A stretch of DNA of 5,564 nucleotides, taken from assembly GCA_021737205.1 (NCBI GenBank), contig JAIPEK010000166.1, positions 1-5,564 on the forward strand, written 5' to 3'. Under the pieces are notes generated by a model. That model was not told the DNA's origin and did no database searches. It saw nothing but the letters and a program-made list of their open reading frames with translations. The DNA is from Desulfarculaceae bacterium. GTDB lineage: Bacteria; Desulfobacterota; Desulfobacteria; Desulfobacterales; Desulfobacteraceae. Below, piece by piece: positions 1 to 5,564 of this stretch. Within the stretch, counting starts at the first letter, position 1; the number at the start of each line of letters is the position of its first letter. The translations under genes and the position numbers were made by a program.

Positions 1-428
1 CCGCCTGCAAGCCTTCCCTCCCGCCGGCATTCCACGGAGTGGGCGTATCCCGCTTTATGAAGCCGGATATATGCCTGTATCATATCTTCGGTCAGCCAAG
101 TGTCCTCTCCCGTAAGTGTCCGGGTGTACGCACAGTTGTGGATCACTTCCTCAAAGGCCGTATCCATGGTAACGGAAAAAAATTTTTTTTTGATTGTTTT
201 GGCAAGACTCCGGGAAACCCGTATATTTTCCGGGTAAAGGACCAGCCTGGGATCAGGGGTCCACCACAAAATCGGTTCGTTAAAGGCATACCAGGGGAAA
301 ATGCCGTTGCTGTACGCTTCGATCAGTCGTTCGGTGGAAAGATCCCCTCCCACGCACAACAGGCCGTCCGACCTGGCCAGCCCGGGAGGGGGAAACTCAA
401 TCCGTTCCGACAGTCTGAAAATCGGCAT
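1..428 (-). CDS. aat: Leucyl/phenylalanyl-tRNA-protein transferase (Aat), 5' part, cut by window edge
   Basis: Aat transfers Leu or Phe from aminoacyl-tRNA to the N-terminal Lys or Arg of a protein in the cytoplasm, creating a primary destabilising residue read by ClpS. The minus strand reads open from ATG at 428-426 to the left edge, giving 142 complete residues of a family that is about 230 aa long. The N-terminus MPIFRLSERIEFPPPGLA is followed by the family hallmarks: GLLCVGGDLS (22-31), NGIFPWY (41-47), ILWWTPDPR (53-61), VSRS (71-74), TW (110-111) and YAHSVE (128-133). These match E. coli Aat in order and spacing. The C-terminal GNAT-like part lies outside the window, so catalytic completeness cannot be judged. 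The start is fixed by the family N-terminus and by its 1-nt overlap with the clpA stop. No Shine-Dalgarno sequence precedes it. Codons 80-84 are AAA AAA AAA TTT TTT, a long homopolymer run. The truncation comes from the window boundary, not a mutation. Confidence 0.96.
   Translation of the reverse strand, partial: MPIFRLSERIEFPPPGLARSDGLLCVGGDLSTERLIEAYSNGIFPWYAFNEPILWWTPDPRLVLYPENIRVSRSLAKTIKKKFFSVTMDTAFEEVIHNCAYTRTLTGEDTWLTEDMIQAYIRLHKAGYAHSVECRREGRLAG
176..191 (-). repeat. A9-T7 homopolymer tract inside aat
   Basis: Read on the coding strand, 191-183 is nine A and 182-176 is seven T. They encode Lys80-Lys81-Lys82-Phe83-Phe84 plus the first base of Ser85. The frame is intact on both sides, and Aat similarity continues without a break, so this is not a frameshift. 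Runs of this length are known to be prone to replication and transcriptional slippage. Reading -1 after codon 82 meets TGA at 153-151, and reading +1 meets TGA at 145-143, so any slippage would truncate Aat at about 90-95 residues. Confidence 0.85.
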
Positions 429-430
429 TA
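426..430 (-). promoter_or_regulatory. TAATG stop/start overlap coupling clpA to aat
   Basis: The clpA stop TAA (430-428) shares its last A with the aat ATG (428-426). The roughly 20 nt upstream on the coding strand contain no purine-rich ribosome binding site. The nearest one (AGGAAAG) lies more than 30 nt upstream. Overlaps of this form are known to allow termination-reinitiation, so Aat synthesis probably depends on ribosomes finishing clpA. The geometry is seen directly; the coupling is inferred. Confidence 0.75.
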
Positions 431-2686
431 ACTTTTATAGTTGAACGTCAGCTTTTCTTTCCTGCATCCGATGGAAACCCTGCCGCCGTTTTCCAGTTTT
501 CCGAAAAGGATCTCTTCGGAGAGCACGTCTTTGATTTGCGACTGGATCACCCTCTGGAGCGGCCTTGCGCCGAATTTGGGATCGTGCCCCTGCTCGGCCA
601 GGTAAGAACGGGCTTTTTTGGAATAGGTCAACGTGACGTTTTTCTCTTTCAACATGGCCTTGATCTCTTTCATGTTCTTGTCCACGATCATTTCCATGAT
701 TTCATGGGAAAGGTGGCTGAACTGGACAATGCTGTCGAGCCGGTTTCTGAATTCAGGGCTGAATGTCTTTTCAACCGCACGCAGACCTGCGGACTCAAAT
801 GTTTCAATGGTCTTGCCGAAACCGATCTTGTTGGCGCTCATTTCCCTGGCGCCGGCATTGGAGGTCATGATGATGATAACGTTCCTGAAATCCGCGGATT
901 TGCCGTTGTTGTCCGTCAACGTGGCGTAGTCCATGACCTGCAGCAGGATATTGAACAAATCCATGTGCGCCTTTTCGATTTCATCCAAAAGCAGCACGCA
1001 GTGCGGATGCTTTCGAATGTTGTCGGTGAGGATGCCTCCCTGGTCGAAGCCCACATATCCTGGAGGGGCGCCGATGAGACGGGATACGGTATGTTTTTCC
1101 ATGTATTCGCTCATGTCGAACCGGAGGAATTCAATGCCCATATGGTCGGCCAGCTGTTTGGCCACCTCGGTTTTGCCGACACCGGTGGGGCCGGTGAACA
1201 GAAACGAGCCGATGGGGCGTTCGGGGGTGGACAGGCCCGCCCTTGACCGTTTGATCGATGTGACAAGTGTTTTGATGGCCTGATCCTGACCGTAAATAAC
1301 CTCGAAAAGCCGCTCGTTCAATGTTTCCAGATTCTGCCGGTCGGATGACGATACGCTTGACGGAGGCACTTTGGCAATCGTGGAGACGATCTGTTCGATG
1401 TCTTTTTCCGTGACGCTGTAGTCCTCGGATTTCCGGTTAAGGCGCAGGAACGCACCGGTTTCATCCATTACGTCGATTGCCTTGTCCGGCAGAAACCGGT
1501 CATTGATATGTTTGGCAGCCAGCCGGGACGTGGCTTCAAGGGCCTCATCCGAATACTCGATGCGGTGGTGCTCTTCATAATGCGGTTTGAGCCCTTTCAG
1601 TATTTCAATGGATTCATCCACCGTGGGCTCGCCGATTTCAATTTTTTCAAACCGCCGGGAAAACGCCCGGTCTTTTTCAAAGTAGTTTTTGAACTCCTCG
1701 TAGGTTGTGGTGCCGATGCACTTGATTTCCCCCTGGGACAGCGCCGGCTTCAAAATGTTGGACGCATCCATGGAGCCGTTGGATGTGGCGCCCGCACCAA
1801 CCACCGTGTGGATTTCGTCAATGATCAGAAGCGAATTCTCCTTTTCCTTGAGCGAATTGATCACATCCTTGAGGCGCTGTTCAAAATCGCCCCGGTACTT
1901 GGTCCCGGCCAGGAGCGCTCCCATGTCCAGGGAATACAGCTCGCATTTTTCAAGCAGATCCGGCACTTCCCGGTTGTGGATTTTAAGGGACAGGCCTTCG
2001 GCAATGGCGGTTTTACCGACCCCCGGGTCTCCTACAAGGATTGGATTGTTTTTTCTCCGTCTGCAGAGCACCTGCATGATTCTCCGGGTCTCGTCCTCCC
2101 GTCCGATGAGGGGGTCGATCTTGTTGTCCCGGGCCCGCTGGAGAAGATCCGTGGTAAACAGGGCCAGAGGATCCTTACTCTGTTTTTTCGGATGGGCTTT
2201 CGGGGGCTGCTGGAACCCCTTGGGTTTTTCATCTTCCGGATCGGGAGATGAGGCCCTGGTTTCCTCGTGATGGGAAATATAGCGCAGCACATCAATTCGC
2301 TCCAGACCTTCGGACTCGAGATAAAAGGCCGCATGCGAGTCCTTTTCCTGGAAAATGGAAGCCAGGATGTCACCGAGATTGACTTCCGCCTTTTCCGCTG
2401 ATCTGGCCTGGTTGATCGCCCGCTGGATCATCCGCTGAAACCCGATGGTCTGCTGAAGAACATACTCTTCTTCATTGTCGATTGTTGTCATTTTGCTGCT
2501 GAAAAACTCTTCAAGATTCGCTTTTATTTTTACCGGATCCGCTCCGCAGTTTTCGATTATCTGTGAACCTGAGTTGTGGTTTAGAATCGCATAGAGAACA
2601 TGTTCGACACAGACATACTCATGCCTTCTCTTTTTCGCCTCTCTTACCGCATAGCCGAGAGTTGTACTCAGTTCCTTGCTTATCAT
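428..2686 (-). CDS. clpA: ATP-dependent Clp protease ATP-binding subunit ClpA
   Basis: ClpA is the hexameric AAA+ unfoldase that feeds substrates into the ClpP peptidase. At 752 aa it is close to E. coli ClpA (758). An N-domain (about 1-143) that docks ClpS is followed by a charged, Pro-rich linker (about 144-170). AAA1 has Walker A GDPGVGKT (219-226), pore loop GTKYRG (261-266), Walker B LLIIDEIH (286-293) and paired arginines R344/R345. AAA2 has Walker A GPTGVGKT (499-506), pore loop GYVG (543-546), Walker B VLLLDEIE (564-571), TSN sensor 1 (608-610), FSPEFRNRL (642-650) and sensor 2 GARPL (706-710). There is no middle coiled coil between the AAA modules, which excludes ClpB and ClpC. The ClpP-docking tripeptide is IGF (621-623) where E. 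coli has IGL. The protein ends LTFNYKS, so it lacks the C-terminal extension of E. coli ClpA. No Met lies near residue 169, so the E. coli-type internal start is absent. The start is supported by a strong ribosome binding site and 3 nt spacing after clpS. Confidence 0.97.
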   Translation of the reverse strand: MISKELSTTLGYAVREAKKRRHEYVCVEHVLYAILNHNSGSQIIENCGADPVKIKANLEEFFSSKMTTIDNEEEYVLQQTIGFQRMIQRAINQARSAEKAEVNLGDILASIFQEKDSHAAFYLESEGLERIDVLRYISHHEETRASSPDPEDEKPKGFQQPPKAHPKKQSKDPLALFTTDLLQRARDNKIDPLIGREDETRRIMQVLCRRRKNNPILVGDPGVGKTAIAEGLSLKIHNREVPDLLEKCELYSLDMGALLAGTKYRGDFEQRLKDVINSLKEKENSLLIIDEIHTVVGAGATSNGSMDASNILKPALSQGEIKCIGTTTYEEFKNYFEKDRAFSRRFEKIEIGEPTVDESIEILKGLKPHYEEHHRIEYSDEALEATSRLAAKHINDRFLPDKAIDVMDETGAFLRLNRKSEDYSVTEKDIEQIVSTIAKVPPSSVSSSDRQNLETLNERLFEVIYGQDQAIKTLVTSIKRSRAGLSTPERPIGSFLFTGPTGVGKTEVAKQLADHMGIEFLRFDMSEYMEKHTVSRLIGAPPGYVGFDQGGILTDNIRKHPHCVLLLDEIEKAHMDLFNILLQVMDYATLTDNNGKSADFRNVIIIMTSNAGAREMSANKIGFGKTIETFESAGLRAVEKTFSPEFRNRLDSIVQFSHLSHEIMEMIVDKNMKEIKAMLKEKNVTLTYSKKARSYLAEQGHDPKFGARPLQRVIQSQIKDVLSEEILFGKLENGGRVSIGCRKEKLTFNYKS

Positions 2687-2689
2687 GTC

Positions 2690-3004
2690 CTACTCCTTCT
2701 CCATAGTACTTTTCAGAGGGTACCCGTGTTCTTTTGCCAGTTTATGTACCGTGTCCACCTTTGTTTCGGCGATTTCACGTGTATATATTCCGCAAAGACC
2801 TCTGCCCTTCCTGTGTACATTAAGCATTATTTCGTTCGCTTTTTCAAGTGATTTTCCAAAAATCTTTATCAGAACATCCACAACAAATTCCATGGTGGTA
2901 TAGTCATCATTGTGCAGTATGACCTTATACATCGGAGGATGCGCTGTGTCCTTTTCGGATTTTGAAAGAATTTCCTCTTTTGTATTCGTGTCTGTTGATG
3001 CCAT
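2690..3004 (-). CDS. clpS: ATP-dependent Clp protease adaptor ClpS
   Basis: ClpS binds proteins with N-terminal Leu, Phe, Tyr or Trp and delivers them to the ClpA N-domain. The protein has 104 aa, a normal family length. A flexible N-terminal extension (about 1-24) precedes the core starting MYKVILHNDDYTTMEFV. The N-degron pocket residues align with E. coli ClpS at an offset of two: N32, D33, D34, M38 and H64 match E. coli N34, D35, D36, M40 and H66. Thr37 replaces the usual Pro39, a conservative difference next to the pocket. CGIYTREIAETKVDTV (71-86) is the typical C-terminal core, and the end (PLKSTMEKE) matches E. coli PLLCTLEKA. The gene starts 3 nt after the secA stop and ends 3 nt before clpA. 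Only a weak GTGG precedes its start, so translation probably couples to secA. The gene is AT-richer (about 40% GC by hand count) than the clpA ATPase core. Confidence 0.97.
   Translation of the reverse strand: MASTDTNTKEEILSKSEKDTAHPPMYKVILHNDDYTTMEFVVDVLIKIFGKSLEKANEIMLNVHRKGRGLCGIYTREIAETKVDTVHKLAKEHGYPLKSTMEKE
2693..2698 (-). promoter_or_regulatory. Ribosome binding site of clpA (AAGGAG)
   Basis: On the coding strand AAGGAG lies 6 nt before the clpA ATG and falls within the last codons of clpS (Met-Glu-Lys-Glu-stop). It is the only strong Shine-Dalgarno sequence among the four starts in the window and fixes the ClpA start at 2686. Confidence 0.85.
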
Positions 3005-3007
3005 AGC

Positions 3008-5530
3008 TTATTTACCACAACATTTTTTGTATTTTTTCCCGCTGCCGCAGTGGCAGGGCTCGTTCCTTCCTATTTTGGGCTGTTTCCGTGTAACCGGTTC
3101 TTTTACTGCGGAATCATCCGAATGGGAGAATGTCAGGTTCTGTTCTTCGGGCCTGTTCATTTCCAACACTGATTCCGTTGTTTTGATCTGGATCTTGAAA
3201 AGAAGCTGGACGGTCTCTTCTTTAATCCGCCAGACCATGTCTTCAAACATTTCCAGCCCCTCTTTTTTATAAATAATGAGGGGGTCCTGCTGGCCGTATC
3301 CTCTCAACCCGATCCCCTCCTTGAGGTGATCCATGTTGAGAAGGTGATCTTTCCACAAAGAATCCTCCGTCTGCAGGAACACAATACGCTCCAGTTCCCT
3401 GAAATCTTCGCTTCCGATGACGGCCTCTTTATCATTATACGCTTCTTTGGCCTTCCTGCAGATGGGATCGATCAGTTTCTCCCTGTCTTTATCCTCTTCG
3501 TCAAGGCAATCAAAGTCGACCGCAAGGTCAAACTGGTGTTTGATCCTCTCGGAAAGACCTTCAAGATCCCATTCCTTTACAGGGGTTTTGTCCTGCTCAA
3601 ATTCGGAAACCATGGATTCAGTGATATCCTCGATAATCTCCTCGATCACAGGTTTTAGATTCTTGCCCATCAGAGCTTCCCTGCGCTGGCTGTATATCAC
3701 CTCCCGCTGCTGGTTCATGACATTGTCGAAATCGAGAAGCTGTTTTCTGATTTCAAAGTTCTGGCCTTCCACTTTTGACTGGGCGTTTTCGATGGCTTTG
3801 CTGATCATCTTGTGCTCGATGGGTTCATCCTTGCCAATGCCGATCCTGTCCATGAGGCCGTGAATTCTCTCCCCGCCGAAAATACGGAGCAGATCATCTT
3901 CAAGGCTGAGAAAGAATTTGGAAGAACCGGGATCGCCCTGACGTCCCGAGCGCCCCCTGAGCTGGTTGTCGATCCTTCTCGACTCATGCCGGCTGGTGCC
4001 GATGATCCGCAGCCCGCCAAGATCGGTCACGCCTTCTCCCAGGACAATATCCGTTCCCCGGCCGGCCATGTTGGTGGAGATCGTTACCGCACCGATCTGT
4101 CCGGCATTGGCGATGATTTCCGCCTCGGCCTTGTGATGCTTGGCATTGAGAACGGAATGGTTGACCCCTTTCTTCTTGAGTTTGGCGCTGATCTCTTCGG
4201 ACACGTCAATGGATATGGTGCCCACCAGAACCGGCTGTTTCTTCTTGTGAAGCTCGATGATTTCCCGGATCACCGCATCGTACTTTTCCTTTTTGGTCTG
4301 GTAGATCACGTCAGGCAAATCTTCCCTGATCATGGGCCTGTGCGTGGGAATTACCATTACATCCAGGTTATAAATCTTCTTGAATTCTTCGGCTTCCGTA
4401 GCAGCCGTACCGGTCATGCCGGAGATTTTGTCGTACATCTTGAAAAAGTTCTGGAAGGTGATCGAGGCAAGGGTCTGGTTCTCGTTTTCCACCTTGACGT
4501 TCTCCTTGGCTTCCAGCGCCTGGTGAAGTCCCTCGCCGAACCGTCTGCCCGTCATCAGCCTGCCGGTGAACTCGTCCACTATGATCACCTCGTTGTCTTT
4601 GACAATATAGTCGGAGTCCCGCTTGAAGAGGGCATGGGCCTTGAGCCCCTGGTTCACCTGGTGCAGAAGTTCGATGTTGCCCGGATCATACAGGTTCTCC
4701 CCCCCGAGAAGGTTTTCCCCTTTGGCAATTCCCTCTTCGGTGAGCATCACGGACTTGGCCTCTTCATCCACAGTGTAGTCGGTGTCTTTTTTAAAGGCCG
4801 GGATGATGCTGTTGACCTGGTGGTACAGGCTCGTGGAATCATTGGTGGGTCCGGATATGATAAGCGGTGTTCTGGCTTCGTCGATCAGAATGCTGTCCAC
4901 TTCGTCCACAATGGCGAAATTGAGTTCCCGCTGTACCAGGGACTCCTTGTCGAATTTCATGTTGTCCCTGAGATAGTCAAATCCGAACTCGTTGTTGGTG
5001 CCGTATACGATATCCGAATTGTACACTTCTTTTCTGTCCTGATCGTCCATATCATGAAGCAGCGTGGCCACACTGAGTCCGAGGAAAGTGAAGACCTGCC
5101 CCATCCATTCGGCGTCACGCATGGCCAGGTAGTCATTGACCGTAACAATGTGAACCCCTTTTCCGGAAAGGGCGTTGAGATAGGCGGCAAGGGGAGCCAC
5201 CAGGGTTTTTCCCTCACCGGTTTTCATCTCCGCTATGTTGCCGTAATGAAGAGCGATTCCTCCCAGCAGCTGTACGTCGAAATGACGCATTCCCAAGGTT
5301 CTGACGGATGCTTCCCGGACAGCGGCAAAGCTTTCGGGCAGTATATCGTCAAGGGTTTCCCCTTTTTCAAGGCGTTCTTTGAACTTTTCCGTTATGTCCG
5401 GAAACTCGCTGTCTTCAAGCTTCTGCATGGCCGGTTCATGACTGTTGATCATGTCCACGGAAGGCTGCAGCTTTTTCAGAATCCGGTCGTTGCTGGTACC
5501 GAAAATTTTAGTCAGAAAATTAAAAAACAT
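3008..5530 (-). CDS. secA: Protein translocase subunit SecA
   Basis: SecA is the cytoplasmic and membrane-peripheral ATPase that pushes preproteins through SecYEG. At 840 aa it is the short form, like B. subtilis SecA (841), versus 901 in E. coli. NBD1 shows MRHFDVQ (81-87, adenine-contacting Gln), Walker A MKTGEGKT (102-109) and Walker B VDEVD (208-212), then DEARTPLIISGP (217-228). The preprotein cross-linking domain spans about 228-370, ending before GMTGTA (371-376). NBD2 shows TNMAGRGTDI (486-495) and QLRGRSGRQGD (523-533). It goes straight from VLGEG to LGGLRIIGTSRHESRR, lacking the long insertion of E. coli. The helical scaffold and two-helix finger follow, with the tip LRGYGQQDP (742-750, Tyr745). 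A linker leads to the zinc motif CHCGSGKKYKKCC (826-838; C826, C828, C837, C838). There is no signal peptide or membrane segment. The start fits the family N-terminus (NFLTKIFG) and a weak GGAA 8 nt upstream. It is the first gene of the group in view. Confidence 0.98.
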   Translation of the reverse strand: MFFNFLTKIFGTSNDRILKKLQPSVDMINSHEPAMQKLEDSEFPDITEKFKERLEKGETLDDILPESFAAVREASVRTLGMRHFDVQLLGGIALHYGNIAEMKTGEGKTLVAPLAAYLNALSGKGVHIVTVNDYLAMRDAEWMGQVFTFLGLSVATLLHDMDDQDRKEVYNSDIVYGTNNEFGFDYLRDNMKFDKESLVQRELNFAIVDEVDSILIDEARTPLIISGPTNDSTSLYHQVNSIIPAFKKDTDYTVDEEAKSVMLTEEGIAKGENLLGGENLYDPGNIELLHQVNQGLKAHALFKRDSDYIVKDNEVIIVDEFTGRLMTGRRFGEGLHQALEAKENVKVENENQTLASITFQNFFKMYDKISGMTGTAATEAEEFKKIYNLDVMVIPTHRPMIREDLPDVIYQTKKEKYDAVIREIIELHKKKQPVLVGTISIDVSEEISAKLKKKGVNHSVLNAKHHKAEAEIIANAGQIGAVTISTNMAGRGTDIVLGEGVTDLGGLRIIGTSRHESRRIDNQLRGRSGRQGDPGSSKFFLSLEDDLLRIFGGERIHGLMDRIGIGKDEPIEHKMISKAIENAQSKVEGQNFEIRKQLLDFDNVMNQQREVIYSQRREALMGKNLKPVIEEIIEDITESMVSEFEQDKTPVKEWDLEGLSERIKHQFDLAVDFDCLDEEDKDREKLIDPICRKAKEAYNDKEAVIGSEDFRELERIVFLQTEDSLWKDHLLNMDHLKEGIGLRGYGQQDPLIIYKKEGLEMFEDMVWRIKEETVQLLFKIQIKTTESVLEMNRPEEQNLTFSHSDDSAVKEPVTRKQPKIGRNEPCHCGSGKKYKKCCGK

Positions 5531-5564
5531 ACTGTATATTCCAGTTTAAAAGTGTAAGCATTTT
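5531..5564 (-). other. Short AT-rich region upstream of secA, cut by window edge
   Basis: These 34 nt hold only the leader immediately before secA. On the coding strand a GGAA at 5542-5539, 8 nt from the ATG, is a plausible weak ribosome binding site. No complete promoter, terminator or upstream regulator such as a secM-like leader can be recognised. Whether secA opens the operon or follows another gene cannot be told from this window. Confidence 0.5.

Noticed and set aside
176..191. A9-T7 tract as an intrinsic terminator
   Set aside because: It is self-complementary A/T with no GC stem and sits inside conserved aat coding sequence, so it cannot be a typical terminator.
39..431. Plus-strand 130-codon frame at the left edge
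   Set aside because: The minus strand here encodes an uninterrupted and clearly recognisable Aat N-terminal half. The plus frame shows no family resemblance.
536..1283. Plus-strand frames of 236, 98 and 116 codons opposite the clpA AAA2 region
   Set aside because: They overlap one another in different frames and lie opposite intact AAA2 motifs, so they are shadows.
1508..2270. Two long overlapping plus-strand frames (247 and 187 codons) opposite clpA
   Set aside because: Both lie within the AAA1, linker and late N-domain region of ClpA and have no recognisable protein features. They are shadows of the real gene.
2032..2373. Minus-strand 113-codon frame overlapping clpA in another frame
   Set aside because: It lies in an alternate frame inside ClpA, whose own frame carries Walker A and linker sequence there. 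There is no evidence for a nested gene.
428..2686. Alternative assignment of the Clp ATPase as ClpB or ClpC
   Set aside because: No middle coiled-coil domain separates AAA1 from AAA2. The length, the IGF loop and the adjacent clpS all match ClpA.
3812..5557. 581-codon open frame on the plus strand, antisense to secA
   Set aside because: It lies opposite SecA, which carries all family motifs. The translation has no recognisable domain, and no credible start signal is visible. Long antisense frames are common opposite GC-moderate, codon-biased genes.
5531..5560. Possible secA promoter (TATACA near the start with a CTTACA upstream)
   Set aside because: The spacing between the two boxes is only about 14 nt, and the -10 would nearly abut the ATG. 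The match is weak in AT-rich DNA, and most of the upstream region is missing.

Overview
The window is a compact block of four co-directional genes, all on the minus strand. In the direction of transcription they run secA (right edge), clpS, clpA, and the 5' part of aat, which is cut by the left edge. All four are confident family calls made from visible motifs. Coding density is near total. The only non-coding bases are two 3-nt gaps between genes and 34 nt upstream of secA at the right edge. No RNA gene, mobile element, CRISPR array, terminator or convincing promoter is visible.

Layout from right to left: 5531-5564 is a short stretch upstream of secA. 3008-5530 encodes SecA, the Sec preprotein translocase ATPase (840 aa, short form with a C-terminal zinc motif). 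2690-3004 encodes ClpS (104 aa), the N-degron adaptor. 428-2686 encodes ClpA (752 aa), the AAA+ unfoldase that works with ClpP. 1-428 encodes the first 142 residues of Aat, leucyl/phenylalanyl-tRNA-protein transferase. secA/clpS and clpS/clpA are each separated by 3 nt, and clpA/aat overlap by one base (TAATG). One polycistronic transcript with translational coupling is therefore the simplest reading.

Three of the four proteins form the bacterial N-degron (N-end rule) pathway. Aat adds Leu or Phe to proteins that begin with Lys or Arg, ClpS binds the resulting bulky hydrophobic N-terminus, and ClpA (with ClpP, not in the window) unfolds the substrate for degradation. SecA has a different job, post-translational export through SecYEG, and its tight linkage upstream of the N-degron genes is the most distinctive feature here.

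The gene set (ClpA/ClpS/Aat with no ClpC) suggests a Gram-negative, proteobacteria-like organism. The short SecA, which lacks the long NBD2 insertion of E. coli SecA, together with the moderate GC content, would suit a Desulfobacterota (deltaproteobacterial) genome. That placement is inference from memory and not demonstrated. I do not see a novel system: this is ordinary housekeeping DNA with a few points of regulatory and evolutionary interest.
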